NCBI RefSeq assembly: GCF_002252505.1
Contig: NZ_NNRL01000161.1
Coordinates: forward strand, 62,001 to 126,000
DNA length: 64,000 bases
Reading direction: 5' to 3'
DNA from: Brucella grignonensis
GTDB lineage: Bacteria > Pseudomonadota > Alphaproteobacteria > Rhizobiales > Rhizobiaceae
Both the position numbers and the translations under genes were made by a program. Shown piece by piece: positions 49,596 to 58,592 of the stretch (the stretch's first letter is position 1; every line of letters starts with the position of its first letter). Under the pieces are notes generated by a model that saw only the letters and a list, made by a program, of their open reading frames with translations, had not been told where the DNA came from and made no database searches.

Positions 49596-50759
49596 ATGCC
49601 AGTGCTCAATCGTGCCGTCGAGACTCAAGCGGAGATCGCCGCATGGCGTCGTCATCTGCACCAGAATCCCGAACTTCTTTATGACGTTCACCAGACGGCG
49701 CGCTTTGTCGAAGAAAAGCTGAAATCCTTCGGCTGTGACCTTGTTGAAACCGGTGTCGGCCGTAGTGGCGTTGTCGCGGTCATCAAAGGACGGCATGGCG
49801 ATGGTCCGGCTATCGGTCTTCGTGCCGATATGGATGCGCTGCCGATCACCGAGACAAGCGGTGTCGAATGGGCATCGAAAAACCCGGGAAAAGCGCACTC
49901 CTGCGGTCATGATGGCCACACATCCATGCTACTGGGTGCCGCACAATATCTGACAGAAACCCGTAACTTCCGCGGCTCTGCCGTATTGCTTTTCCAACCA
50001 GCTGAAGAAGGTGGCGCAGGCGCGCTTGCCATGGTTCAGGACGGCGTGATGGATCGTTTCGGCATTGCGGAAGTCTATGGCGTGCACAATCTGCCAAGCC
50101 TTGCGGTGGGCCAGTTCGCCATGTGCAAAGGCCCGATCATGGCGGCAACCGACGAGTTCGATCTTTCCATCAAGGGACGCGGCGGTCATGCAGCACAACC
50201 GCACCGCACGATTGATCCAATCCTTGCCGGTTCACAGCTGCATCTTGCCATTCAGGGCATTGTCGCACGCAATATCGATCCACTGGATTCACTCGTCATT
50301 TCCATCACGAAGTTCCATGCGGGCGAAGCCTATAATGTCATTCCGGAAACGGCGAAATTATCCGGCACCGTACGCACACTGAGCAAAGAAACCCGTGCCT
50401 ATGCTGAACGTCGCATTCGCGAAGCAGCGGCAGGTATCGCCATGCTTACAGGCGCTGAAATCACCGTGCGCTACAAGAACAACTATCCTGTCACCTATAA
50501 TCATGACGACCAGACCGACTTTGCGGCTCGTGTCGCAAAGAATGTGGCGGGCGAAGGCAAGGTGAAGACCGATGTGGCCCCGATGATGGCCGCCGAAGAC
50601 TTCTCTTATATGCTGGAAGCACGTCCGGGCGCTTACATCTTCCTTGGTAATGGTGACACGCCGGGCCTGCATCATCCCGCCTATGACTTCAACGACGAAG
50701 CCATTCCCTATGGCGTGAGCTATTTTGTGTCGGTGGTTGAAACCGCCCTGGCCGCTTAA
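49596..50759 (+). CDS. M20 family amidohydrolase (hippurate-hydrolase-like)
   Basis: A 387-residue zinc peptidase-like enzyme of the M20D subfamily. The motifs GLRADMDALPITET, HSCGHDGHTSMLLGA (metal His/Asp), FQPAEEGGAG (catalytic Glu), GVHNLPSL and the dimerisation-domain GRGGHAAQPH fit N-acyl amino acid or hippurate hydrolases. Substrate undetermined. AGGATATT precedes the ATG. It stands alone before the tRNA. Confidence 0.9.
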   Translation: MPVLNRAVETQAEIAAWRRHLHQNPELLYDVHQTARFVEEKLKSFGCDLVETGVGRSGVVAVIKGRHGDGPAIGLRADMDALPITETSGVEWASKNPGKAHSCGHDGHTSMLLGAAQYLTETRNFRGSAVLLFQPAEEGGAGALAMVQDGVMDRFGIAEVYGVHNLPSLAVGQFAMCKGPIMAATDEFDLSIKGRGGHAAQPHRTIDPILAGSQLHLAIQGIVARNIDPLDSLVISITKFHAGEAYNVIPETAKLSGTVRTLSKETRAYAERRIREAAAGIAMLTGAEITVRYKNNYPVTYNHDDQTDFAARVAKNVAGEGKVKTDVAPMMAAEDFSYMLEARPGAYIFLGNGDTPGLHHPAYDFNDEAIPYGVSYFVSVVETALAA

Positions 50760-50855
50760 ATTCGTTTCAGAAGAAGAAATGCGCCTGCCCCGCTTTTTGC
50801 GGGGTTGGCGAAAGCCATGAAAAACAGTATGTGTCGGAAAATGCTCTGGCCCATC

Positions 50856-50896
50856 AGAGCGCCGAGCGTCCTTTCGGACGCATAAAGGTCGCTCTA
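50856..50896. repeat. Short palindromic repeat, AGAG(C/T)GCCG family, copy 2
   Basis: AGAGCGCCGAGCGTCCTTTCGGACGCATAAAGGTCGCTCTA: inner GCGTCC/GGACGC stem and complementary ends, the same layout as at 36787-36828. It lies 31 bases upstream of the tRNA. Confidence 0.7.
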
Positions 50897-50926
50897 AGCC
50901 ATTAAATCCGGGCGTTTTTGATGACT

Positions 50927-51003
50927 GGTCCCGTAGCTCAGTAGGATAGAGCGCAAGATTCCTAATCTTGAGGCCACTGGTTCGAATCCAGTCGGGATCA
51001 CCA
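50927..51003 (+). tRNA. tRNA-Arg (anticodon CCT)
   Basis: A 77-base cloverleaf with encoded CCA. The acceptor GGTCCCG pairs with CGGGATC (one G-T), the D arm is AGCTCAGTAGGATAGAGC, the anticodon arm CAAGA-TTCCTAA-TCTTG gives anticodon CCT (codon AGG), and the T arm is CTGG-TTCGAAT-CCAG. Discriminator A at 51000, CCA at 51001-51003. AGG is a rare Arg codon, and such minor Arg tRNA genes are common integration sites. Confidence 0.97.
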
Positions 51004-51134
51004 TTTCCTTATTTATTGAACTTTATAAATAGAAAGTATAACAATTTTGTTTTCGGTTTATAATATCATTTAACTCTATTATACCCCTTTTGTTAACGAT
51101 CAGGCCATTTACATCGCACTATGGGGGCATAGCT

Positions 51135-51827
51135 ATGACATCCTATGATAAGGATAAGATAAAGAACTTTGATGAAAACGCTTTCAGAGAAGAATTAATC
51201 GGAAGATCTATAAATGATTATGAAGCATGGAAGGATGTCTATAAGCTGAGTATAGAATTAAGAAATTTTGAGATTAACCAGCTGGTACAAAGAAATAATT
51301 TTTTTATGATTTTTCAGGGAGTTTTACTGGCAAGTATAAGCCAATCCCAGAATGCACATCCTGCCGTAACTTTTGTAATATGCCTGTCCGGCATGCTAAT
51401 TTCTATTCTACAAACAGCGATGGCATCTGGAGCAAAATACTGGCAGGAACACTGGGAAGAAAACACTAGGCAATCCGAAGATAATATGCTTTCTGAGCTT
51501 TACAAGCAAACAAGAATATATAGAAAGATAAGGCGATCTGGCTTGGATGAAGAAATTCTCTCAAAGATAAAAAACAGAGGGACTATAATAAAATTATTTG
51601 GCGGAAAATCCAATCATGACAGAATTAAAAAAGCAGTTGTACAATCGAGGCCATTTGCACCATTCACAAATTGGCTGATACTTAAATGTTTCTCCGCAAG
51701 TAGAATTCAGATATATGTTGGAATCGTTCTCTCTTTTTCCTGGTTTATATTGCTATATCAGACATTAAATTTTTCATTTGTGAATATAATTGATATTCAA
51801 ATCATTGGATTTAAAAAAATCAACTAG
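51135..51827 (+). CDS. AT-rich multi-pass membrane protein, possibly RipA-like
   Basis: A 230-residue protein with a charged N-terminal third (WKDVYKLSIELRNFEINQL, then QRNNFF), two hydrophobic segments (about 55-70 and 75-100), a charged helical loop (about 105-185; EEN, KQTRIYRKIRR, IKNRG) and a C-terminal hydrophobic stretch (about 192-225). The pattern of a helical stretch followed by N-N-F-F and a helix pair resembles RipA-type octameric membrane proteins; this is a weak similarity from memory. Base and codon use (AAA, ATA, AGA, TTA) are far more AT-rich than everything around it, pointing to recent transfer. I start at ATG 51135 with GGGGG upstream; no clear promoter was picked. Confidence 0.65.
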   Translation: MTSYDKDKIKNFDENAFREELIGRSINDYEAWKDVYKLSIELRNFEINQLVQRNNFFMIFQGVLLASISQSQNAHPAVTFVICLSGMLISILQTAMASGAKYWQEHWEENTRQSEDNMLSELYKQTRIYRKIRRSGLDEEILSKIKNRGTIIKLFGGKSNHDRIKKAVVQSRPFAPFTNWLILKCFSASRIQIYVGIVLSFSWFILLYQTLNFSFVNIIDIQIIGFKKIN

Positions 51828-51869
51828 TCGAAAAATCGGCTTTATGGGAAATAGTATTCTTTAAGTATC

Positions 51870-52634
51870 TCACGTTCCATAAGGCCAGTTGGCCTGTGAA
51901 AACAGGCCGCCATCGACCCAAATCGTCTGGCCTGAAACAAACCGCGCAGCATCGGACGCCAGAAACAGCACCGGACCGGAAAGATCTTCCACGGTTCCGA
52001 CCCGCCGCAATGGCGTAATCCGACCCCATGTTTCTGCATAATCCGGCTGTTCCTGTGCGGTACGTTCATTGTAAATCGCGCCGGGGGCCACGCAATTCAC
52101 CCGGATGCCGTGCGGCCCAAGCTCCACTGCAGACACCTTGGTGAACTGCTCAATACCGCCCTTGGAGGCGGTGTAGGAAACAAGCTTCGGGAATGCGAGC
52201 TTATTGCAACCTGAGCCGATATTGATGATCGAACCACCCTTGCCGACATCGACCATCCGCTTAGCGGCAGCCTTCGTGTTGAGAAAACAGCCTTTCATAT
52301 TGGTACGGATCACATCGTCCCAGCCCTCTTCGGAAAGCTCCAGCAAAGGCGCCCATGTCTGGATGCCTGCATTGTTGACCAGCACATCGGGTGCATCACC
52401 ATACCAGCTGCAGACCTCATCGAAGAACTCTTCGACCTCGGCTCCGGAACCGACATCGCATTCAATGCCCAGTGCCTGACCACCCGCAGCTTCCACTTCC
52501 TCCATGAGTGTATTTGCGGCTTCGTCATCGCCTCTGAAACTGAAAGCGACCGCATATCCGGCTTCCGCAAATGCCGAAACCAGATGTCGGCCAATACCGG
52601 TGCTTCCGCCTGTGACAATCGCAAACCCACTCAT
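51870..52634 (-). CDS. Short-chain dehydrogenase/reductase (SDR)
   Basis: A 254-residue classical SDR. NAD(P)-binding TGGSTGIGRHL (about 8-18), NNAG (about 88-91), active-site Ser/Tyr/Lys in INIGSGCNK and YTASKGG, and a C-terminal VSGQTIWVDGGLF. An oxidoreductase for a sugar, polyol or hydroxyacid is likely; the exact substrate is unknown. I start at 52634 (MSGFAIVTGG). It is divergent from the GFA gene and separated from the GMC cluster by it. Confidence 0.9.
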   Translation of the reverse strand: MSGFAIVTGGSTGIGRHLVSAFAEAGYAVAFSFRGDDEAANTLMEEVEAAGGQALGIECDVGSGAEVEEFFDEVCSWYGDAPDVLVNNAGIQTWAPLLELSEEGWDDVIRTNMKGCFLNTKAAAKRMVDVGKGGSIINIGSGCNKLAFPKLVSYTASKGGIEQFTKVSAVELGPHGIRVNCVAPGAIYNERTAQEQPDYAETWGRITPLRRVGTVEDLSGPVLFLASDAARFVSGQTIWVDGGLFSQANWPYGT

Positions 52635-52734
52635 AAATTCCCTCCCCAATATGTCGAATTGAATTTAATCGAGTTTGGGCAATGGTAAAGCTGTGAAAAT
52701 GGAAATATCAGTTTTCCCGAAAGAGGAGGCCAGC

Positions 52735-53175
52735 ATGAACCCCGATATTCAAGTCGCCAACGGCGCCTGCCACTGCAGAACGGTACGCTTTCGCGTCAAA
52801 CTTTCCGATGGCCTTAACACGGCGCGGCGCTGCACCTGCTCTTATTGCCGGATGCGCGGAGCAGTCGCTGTTTCCGCCGATCTTGATGGGCTCGAAGTGC
52901 TTGAAGGGAAAGACGCGCTGACGCTCTACACATTCAATACTGGTGCAGCGAAGCACTATTTCTGCTCGAAATGCGGGATCTACACCTTCCATCAGCGCCG
53001 CTCCAATCCACGCCAGTTTGGCGTGAATGCCGCCTGCCTTGAAGATATTTCCCCCTTTGACTTCAAGGTTATTCCCGTCAATGACGGCGTGAACCACCCC
53101 TCCGACAATCCGAACTACAAAGGTTCGGGCATTGCGGGCTATCTGCGTTTTGAGCCCGTTGTGGAAGAGGATTAA
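52735..53175 (+). CDS. GFA family (glutathione-dependent formaldehyde-activating enzyme-like) protein
   Basis: A 146-residue zinc-fold protein. Metal Cys pairs are at GACHCRTV (about residues 11-13), CTCSYC (about 32-37) and FCSKCG (about 80-83). The family includes Gfa and many proteins not acting on formaldehyde, so the function is unassigned. AGAGGAGG lies just before the chosen ATG 52735; the frame is open upstream to 52675. It ends overlapping the stop of the convergent GMC gene by 4 bases. Confidence 0.87.
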   Translation: MNPDIQVANGACHCRTVRFRVKLSDGLNTARRCTCSYCRMRGAVAVSADLDGLEVLEGKDALTLYTFNTGAAKHYFCSKCGIYTFHQRRSNPRQFGVNAACLEDISPFDFKVIPVNDGVNHPSDNPNYKGSGIAGYLRFEPVVEED

Positions 53176-54809
53176 TTCCTCGCCCGCCGCTTATGTTCGT
53201 TCTTCTCCCATGAAAACAGAACCGGCGGCAGTGGATCGCGCCCGCGAATAATATCCGCACCCTTTTCGCCGATCATGATGGTCGGCGCATTGGTGTTACA
53301 CGATGGAACGCGCGGCATAATCGAGCTGTCGCAAACCCGCAAGCCTTCGAGCCCCCGCACTTTCAGATCAAGATCGACAACGGCCCTCGCATCGGTTCCC
53401 ATCTTGCAAGTGCCGACCGGATGATGATCGGTCTTGGCATTGGCACAGGCATAATCGAACAGATCGTCGTCACTGACGACCTTCGGTCCCGGCAGACGTT
53501 CCGCCATGACATAGGGTTTTAAGGCATTCTGCTGCATGATTTCGCGCGCGATCTTCAAACCCTCAAGAGACATTTTGCGATCATGCGGATCGCTCCAGTA
53601 ATTGGGGTCGATCAGCGGTGCCGCAGCCGGGTCGCTGGATGCCAGCCGCACGGTTCCGCGCGAGCGCGGATGCAGATAGGCGGAGTTGAGCGTCACGCCT
53701 GCATTTTTGAGCTTCTCGACACCTGCCTCGATGCCCGAACCAAGCCCCAGATGGAACTGAATATCCGGCGAACGCGCATCCGGGTCAGCATACCAGAAAC
53801 CGCCGGTTTCAAAGAGGCTCGATGCCACCGGACCGGAGCGCAGCAGAATATATTGCAGCCCCGCGCCCAGTGTCCGGTGCAGCTTTGCCACGCCATCATA
53901 GGTGTGATCGCCCGTGCATTCGGCAATGACAAAGAGATCAAGATGATCCTGCAAGTTCTCGCCCACACCCGGCAGATCATGTTTCACATTGACGCCGAGT
54001 TTTTTGAGATGATCGGCGGGGCCGATGCCCGATTGCAGCAGGAGTTTCGGCGAGCCGATGGCGCCGGAAGAGACAATCACCTCGCGGTTTGCGCGCAAGA
54101 CCTCACCGCTCATCAGCGTTACCCCGGTTACGCGGGTCTTTTCCAGCTCGATGTTGCGTACCGGCGCATTCATGCGCACGCTCAGATTCTTGCGAGCCCT
54201 GATCGGCGCGAGATAAGCGAGCGATGCCGACGAGCGGCCGCGATTGCGCTGGGTGAGCTGATAAAAGCCAACGCCCGCCTGTTCGCGACCGTTGAAATCC
54301 GGATTGTATGGAATGCCGAGTTCTTGACCCGCGCGGATATAGGCGTCGCAGATCGGCAGTGGTGCGGATGGCATCGAAACGCCAAGCGGCCCGCCATAGG
54401 AATGAAAATCATCGTTGAAACGCTGGTTGTCTTCGGCGCGTTTGAAATAGGGCAGCACATGGCGATAGTCCCAGCCGGTGCAGCCGTCTTCGCCAGCCCA
54501 GAGATCATAATCGGCTGCATTGCCGCGCGTATAAATCTGGGCATTGATCGAGGAGCCGCCGCCAATGACTTTCGCCTGCGTATAGCGCAACACACGGTTT
54601 TTGAGATGCTTCTGCGGAACGGTTTCCCACCCCCAGCTCGCCACGCCCTTCGTCATTTTGGCAAAACCGGCAGGCATGTGAAACAGCGGGTTCCAGTCGC
54701 TGCCGCCTGCCTCCAGCAGCAGCACTTTTATCGAAGCATCTTCGCTCAGACGATTGGCAAGAACACAACCGGCAGGCCCGCCACCCACGATGATATAATC
54801 GTAATCCAT
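53172..54809 (-). CDS. GMC family oxidoreductase (choline dehydrogenase-like)
   Basis: A 545-residue FAD-dependent alcohol dehydrogenase or oxidase. FAD-binding VGGGPAGCVLANRL at the start (about 8-21), GMC signature 1 around KVIGGGSSINAQIYTRG (about 80), signature 2 GAIGSPKLLLQSGIGP (about 250), and the C-terminal catalytic His in TDHHPVGTCKMG with Asn in NTNAPTIMIGEKGAD. The choline/alkanol (BetA/AlkJ) branch is a reasonable guess; substrate unknown. Last gene of the LacI-headed cluster, 10 bases after the preceding SDR. I take the ATG at 54809; a GTG lies one codon upstream. Confidence 0.9.
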   Translation of the reverse strand: MDYDYIIVGGGPAGCVLANRLSEDASIKVLLLEAGGSDWNPLFHMPAGFAKMTKGVASWGWETVPQKHLKNRVLRYTQAKVIGGGSSINAQIYTRGNAADYDLWAGEDGCTGWDYRHVLPYFKRAEDNQRFNDDFHSYGGPLGVSMPSAPLPICDAYIRAGQELGIPYNPDFNGREQAGVGFYQLTQRNRGRSSASLAYLAPIRARKNLSVRMNAPVRNIELEKTRVTGVTLMSGEVLRANREVIVSSGAIGSPKLLLQSGIGPADHLKKLGVNVKHDLPGVGENLQDHLDLFVIAECTGDHTYDGVAKLHRTLGAGLQYILLRSGPVASSLFETGGFWYADPDARSPDIQFHLGLGSGIEAGVEKLKNAGVTLNSAYLHPRSRGTVRLASSDPAAAPLIDPNYWSDPHDRKMSLEGLKIAREIMQQNALKPYVMAERLPGPKVVSDDDLFDYACANAKTDHHPVGTCKMGTDARAVVDLDLKVRGLEGLRVCDSSIMPRVPSCNTNAPTIMIGEKGADIIRGRDPLPPVLFSWEKNEHKRRARN

Positions 54810-54819
54810 CACGCCGTTC

Positions 54820-55584
54820 CTAAAGCTTTGCTATCGACAGGCCGCCATCGGCATTAATCGCCGAGCCTGTCGCAAAAATGAAATCGCCACCGGCAAGCCC
54901 GGCCACAATCGCGCCGACATCACCCGCCTCGCCCCAGCGTTTCATCGGCACCAGACCGGCTTCGATCAGCCCGTCGTAACGCTCAGTGACCTTTGCTGTC
55001 ATATCGGTGCGGATGATGCCGGGACGCACCTCGAACACCCCGATCCGCGCTTCGGCCAGACGTAGCGCAAGCCCCTGCACGAAGGCAGTCAATCCGGCTT
55101 TGCTGATGCAGTAGTCAAGCCGCTCGGGCGAAGTCATCACCGACGAAACCGAACTAATCGTCACGATGCTGCGCGGGAAACGCACTTCGGTTGCGGCCAG
55201 CATGGCCTTCACCACGGCCTGGGTAAAAAACACCGTGCCGCGCAGATTTACATCCATGATCGTGTCGAAGTTTTCCGGCTTCAGACCCAGAAAATCCCCG
55301 CGCTCGACCGAACCCATGCCCGCATTATTGACCAGACAATCAATGCCGCCAAATTCCTTCAGCACAGCGGAGACGGTTGCCTCATGCATTCCAACGGCAG
55401 CCAGATCGCTTTCAAAGAAAACCACCTTTCCGCCAAGTGCGCGCAATTCATCGATAACGGCATCGTCATGCTCACGGTCGGTGATCGCCAGATCAAACCC
55501 TTTGGCGGCCAAAGCACGCGCTATGCCAAGCCCGATCCCGCGCCGCCCGCCGGTTACCACTGCAACAGGTCTTTGACGGTTCAT
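54820..55584 (-). CDS. SDR family oxidoreductase (3-ketoacyl reductase-like)
   Basis: A 254-residue SDR: TGGRRGIGLGIARAL (about 10-24), NNAG near 90, active-site Ser in ITISSVSSV and YCISKAG. It resembles FabG-like reductases annotated as 3-ketoacyl-ACP reductases but in a catabolic context, where it may oxidise a 3-hydroxy acid or a polyol. I start at 55584 (MNRQRP) because its ATGA overlaps the stop of the upstream GMC gene; the longer frame overlaps that gene widely. Confidence 0.9.
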   Translation of the reverse strand: MNRQRPVAVVTGGRRGIGLGIARALAAKGFDLAITDREHDDAVIDELRALGGKVVFFESDLAAVGMHEATVSAVLKEFGGIDCLVNNAGMGSVERGDFLGLKPENFDTIMDVNLRGTVFFTQAVVKAMLAATEVRFPRSIVTISSVSSVMTSPERLDYCISKAGLTAFVQGLALRLAEARIGVFEVRPGIIRTDMTAKVTERYDGLIEAGLVPMKRWGEAGDVGAIVAGLAGGDFIFATGSAINADGGLSIAKL

Positions 55585-57074
55585 GCCAGCACCTCCCGGT
55601 TCAAATGATCCGCCACGCGCAAGGCTTGCGCGGCAATGGTCAGCGCCGGATTGACCGCCGCCGATGTCGGCAGGAACGACGCATCGACCACGTAGAGATT
55701 GGGATGATCGTAAGCATGGCAATAAGGATCAAGCGGCGCCGTCGCCGGATCGTTGCCGATGCGCACCGTGCCGCATTGATGCGATGGCGTGCGCCGGTCG
55801 AAAGCACGCGACAGCACCACCGGAAAACCTGCCTGCCTGAGCGCTGATTTGAGCTTATCAACCAGCATCAGATGCGCCTTCCAGTTGGAACGCACCCAAT
55901 GCAGAATGATGCGGTCGCCATCCACTGTCACGCGGCTTTCCGGGGATGGCAGGTCTTCGCTCATCGCGTAAAAATCGATCGTATGACGCGCAATGCGGTT
56001 CAGCAACCATTCCGGCACGCGGGGCATATTGGCTTTCAGGATTTCGCCCGACACACGGCCAAGCAGTTGCACATTGCCGAGCGGCGGTCCGCCTGCTCCA
56101 TCCGACAGATAGTAATCATTGAAACCGAAGGTCTTCTGGTGGACGGAATCGTTGCGATAGCGTGGGTCGAAAGCGATCACCGCGCTGGAATTGTGGTTCA
56201 TGAAATTGCGGCCCACCTGATCGGAACGATTGGCAAGGCCTGAGCGCAGCAAAAGCGCTGCCGACTGCACGGCACCGGCGGATAGAATGACCATCTTAGG
56301 GCGCAGAACCAGCGTTTCGCCATTCTTCTCATAATGAACCGCTGTGATGGTTGTGCCATCCGGCCCGGTTTCCAACCGCGTCACCCGCGCTTGAGTTTCA
56401 AGCTGCACATTCGGATATTCAAGCGCTTGAGCAAGCGGACAGGATTCAGCATCCATCTTGCCGTCATCGCTGTTGGGAAATGCATCCCATGGCGTCTTTG
56501 CCTTGGCCAACCAGCGGTCGATATCAACGCCAAGCGGCAGGGACGCGACATGCAGGCCATTCTTCTTCAGCCGCGCACGTACATCGGCCATGGGCCGCTC
56601 GTCACGGATGGCCGGATAGGGATAGGACTTTGAATGTTCCGGTTCGGTCGGATCATCGCCCAGTTCACCCCGCACCTGAAACAGCTGTTCGGCACGGCTA
56701 TACCACGGCTCGAGCTCGTCATAGGCAAATGGCCATGCCGGAGACACACCTTCCAGATGCGTCATCTCGGCAAAATCCTCGCGGCGATAACGGATCAGCA
56801 CCGCGCCAAAGAACTTGGAATTGCCGCCAACATTATAATAATTTCCGGGATTAAACGGCGTGCCATCCGTCTCGTACCAGAACTCTTTCGGGCGAAAGAA
56901 TCCGCGCTGGAAAATAGCGCGCGGGTCGCGGTTTTCTGGTCTGTCCGGCAAGCGTTCCCCTGCCTCGAGAATAAGAATGTCAGCACCTGACGCGGCAAGA
57001 CCGGCGGCTATGCTCGCGCCGCCGATACCCGATCCGATGATGACGATATCCGGCTGTCCTCCCAAAGCCGCCAC
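55581..57074 (-). CDS. GMC family oxidoreductase (glucoside/gluconate dehydrogenase-like)
   Basis: A 497-residue GMC protein of a different branch from the one at 53172. FAD motif GSGIGGASIAAGLA (about 13-26), then FNPGNYYNVGGNSKFFGAVL in parts (about 72-92), and a C-terminal SHQCGTVRIGNDP with VVDASFLPTSAAVNPALTIAAQALR. This branch includes sugar 3-dehydrogenases and fructose/gluconate dehydrogenases that pass electrons to a cytochrome. No twin-arginine signal or small partner subunit is visible here. It follows the ALDH gene by 3 bases. Confidence 0.9.
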   Translation of the reverse strand: MAALGGQPDIVIIGSGIGGASIAAGLAASGADILILEAGERLPDRPENRDPRAIFQRGFFRPKEFWYETDGTPFNPGNYYNVGGNSKFFGAVLIRYRREDFAEMTHLEGVSPAWPFAYDELEPWYSRAEQLFQVRGELGDDPTEPEHSKSYPYPAIRDERPMADVRARLKKNGLHVASLPLGVDIDRWLAKAKTPWDAFPNSDDGKMDAESCPLAQALEYPNVQLETQARVTRLETGPDGTTITAVHYEKNGETLVLRPKMVILSAGAVQSAALLLRSGLANRSDQVGRNFMNHNSSAVIAFDPRYRNDSVHQKTFGFNDYYLSDGAGGPPLGNVQLLGRVSGEILKANMPRVPEWLLNRIARHTIDFYAMSEDLPSPESRVTVDGDRIILHWVRSNWKAHLMLVDKLKSALRQAGFPVVLSRAFDRRTPSHQCGTVRIGNDPATAPLDPYCHAYDHPNLYVVDASFLPTSAAVNPALTIAAQALRVADHLNREVLA

Positions 57075-57077
57075 TCC

Positions 57078-58592
57078 CTACTTAGCCTGCGGCATCCACC
57101 AGCCCGTACGCGCACCGATATGCATGTTGAGCGTCTTGGTTTCGGTGTAATCCTCCACCGCATGACGGCCCAGCTCGCGGCCCAGACCCGACTGTCGATA
57201 ACCGCCGAAAGGCAGTTCCGGTGTGCCATCCATGAAAGTATTCATCCAGACCGTGCCAGCCCGCACCTTTCGGCCAACGCTCATGCAGGTGTCGAAATCA
57301 CGGCTCCACACGCCTGCTGACAAGCCATAATCGACCGCATTGGCAATCGAAATTGCTTCATCAACCGTCTCAAAAGACAGCACCGACAGAACCGGCCCAA
57401 ACACTTCCTCACGCGCCACGGCCATGTCGGGTTTCACGCCGGCAATGATGGTCGGCCCCATATATTGGCCAAGACCGAGATCCAGCACATCACCACCGTG
57501 GGCAATTGCAGCACCCGCCTTTTTGGCCTGATCGACATAGGTGCCAACCTTCGTCAAATGCTGCGGCGTGATGATCGCGCCAACCTGCGTACTCACATCC
57601 AGCGGATCACCAACGACCACCTTTTTCGACAAGTCGGCCACGCGCCCGACAATCTCATCGACAATCGAGCGATGCACAATGAGCCGCGAACCGGCATTGC
57701 AGCATTCGCCCGCATTGAACCATGCGCCGAACACCGCAGCGTCGATAAAGGCATCCATATCGGCATCCGGGAACAGGATTTGCGGGTTCTTGCCACCAAG
57801 CTCCAGCGATACTTTCTTGAGCGTTTGTGCTGCATTGGCCATGGTCAGTTTGCCCACACCTGTGGAACCGGTAAACGAAACCATATCAACATCCGGATGC
57901 GTGCTCATATGCTGGCCGACATCAGCGCCCGTTCCGGTGATGATGTTGACGACACCGTCCGGCACGCCTGCCTCAGTCAGAATTTCGCCGAGTAACAATG
58001 TCGATCCGGACGTCAGCTCCGAAGGTTTTACGACTGCCGTACAGCCCGCAGCCAATGCAAATGGCAGCTTCTGGCCCACGATCAGGAACGGGAAATTCCA
58101 CGGCGTAATGATGGAAACAACGCCAATTGCCTCGCGCAGCACGACGCCCAGAGTGCCATCGCCCAGATTATTGTAGCTCTCGCCATGCAGATCGCGAGCA
58201 AGTGCTGCCGCATAGCGCCAGATATCGACCGACCCTGCTATCTCGCCACGCACCTGAGAAATTGGTTTGCCGGCTTCAATCGCATCGAGATAGGCGAGCT
58301 CTTCCGCCCGCGCTTCAATCAGATCGGCGGCTTTCAGCAGAACCAGCGAACGCTGCGATGCTGTCTTGGAAGACCAGCGCCCGTCGTCGAAAGCCTTGCG
58401 CGCGCGCGCTACGGCGCGCTCCACATCAGCCTTGTTGCCTGCCGGATAGCGGCTTACCGTGACGCCATGGCCGGGCGCTACACGCTCAACTATCTCGCCG
58501 CTTTGGCTTCCAACCCATTTTCCATCGATCAGCATGGAGAACTCGCGGACTTCAAGCCCGTTCAGCGGCTGCGGTTTTACGACTACGCTCAT
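57078..58592 (-). CDS. Aldehyde dehydrogenase family protein
   Basis: A 504-residue NAD(P)+-dependent ALDH. ITPWNFPFLIVGQK (about 160), SFTGSTGVGK (about 238), the catalytic Glu in LELGGKNPQ (about 262) and the catalytic Cys in FNAGECCNAGSR (about 295; the family norm is GQxCxAGSR). WMNTFMDGTPELPFGGYRQSGLGRELG is the usual C-terminal motif. It would oxidise an aldehyde to an acid. Its ATG overlaps the stop of the hydratase gene (TGATG); the ATG two codons upstream (58598) is possible. Confidence 0.95.
   Translation of the reverse strand: MSVVVKPQPLNGLEVREFSMLIDGKWVGSQSGEIVERVAPGHGVTVSRYPAGNKADVERAVARARKAFDDGRWSSKTASQRSLVLLKAADLIEARAEELAYLDAIEAGKPISQVRGEIAGSVDIWRYAAALARDLHGESYNNLGDGTLGVVLREAIGVVSIITPWNFPFLIVGQKLPFALAAGCTAVVKPSELTSGSTLLLGEILTEAGVPDGVVNIITGTGADVGQHMSTHPDVDMVSFTGSTGVGKLTMANAAQTLKKVSLELGGKNPQILFPDADMDAFIDAAVFGAWFNAGECCNAGSRLIVHRSIVDEIVGRVADLSKKVVVGDPLDVSTQVGAIITPQHLTKVGTYVDQAKKAGAAIAHGGDVLDLGLGQYMGPTIIAGVKPDMAVAREEVFGPVLSVLSFETVDEAISIANAVDYGLSAGVWSRDFDTCMSVGRKVRAGTVWMNTFMDGTPELPFGGYRQSGLGRELGRHAVEDYTETKTLNMHIGARTGWWMPQAK

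Noticed and set aside
51004-51870. Direct repeat of the tRNA-Arg 3' end that would mark an att site
   Set aside because: I looked for a second copy of TTCGAATCCAGTCGGGATCA or a shorter version at the far edge of the AT-rich islet and found none, so integration via the tRNA remains only suggested.
53583-54857. 424-residue open frame on the plus strand opposite the GMC gene
   Set aside because: Shadow frame; the minus-strand gene has full GMC motifs.
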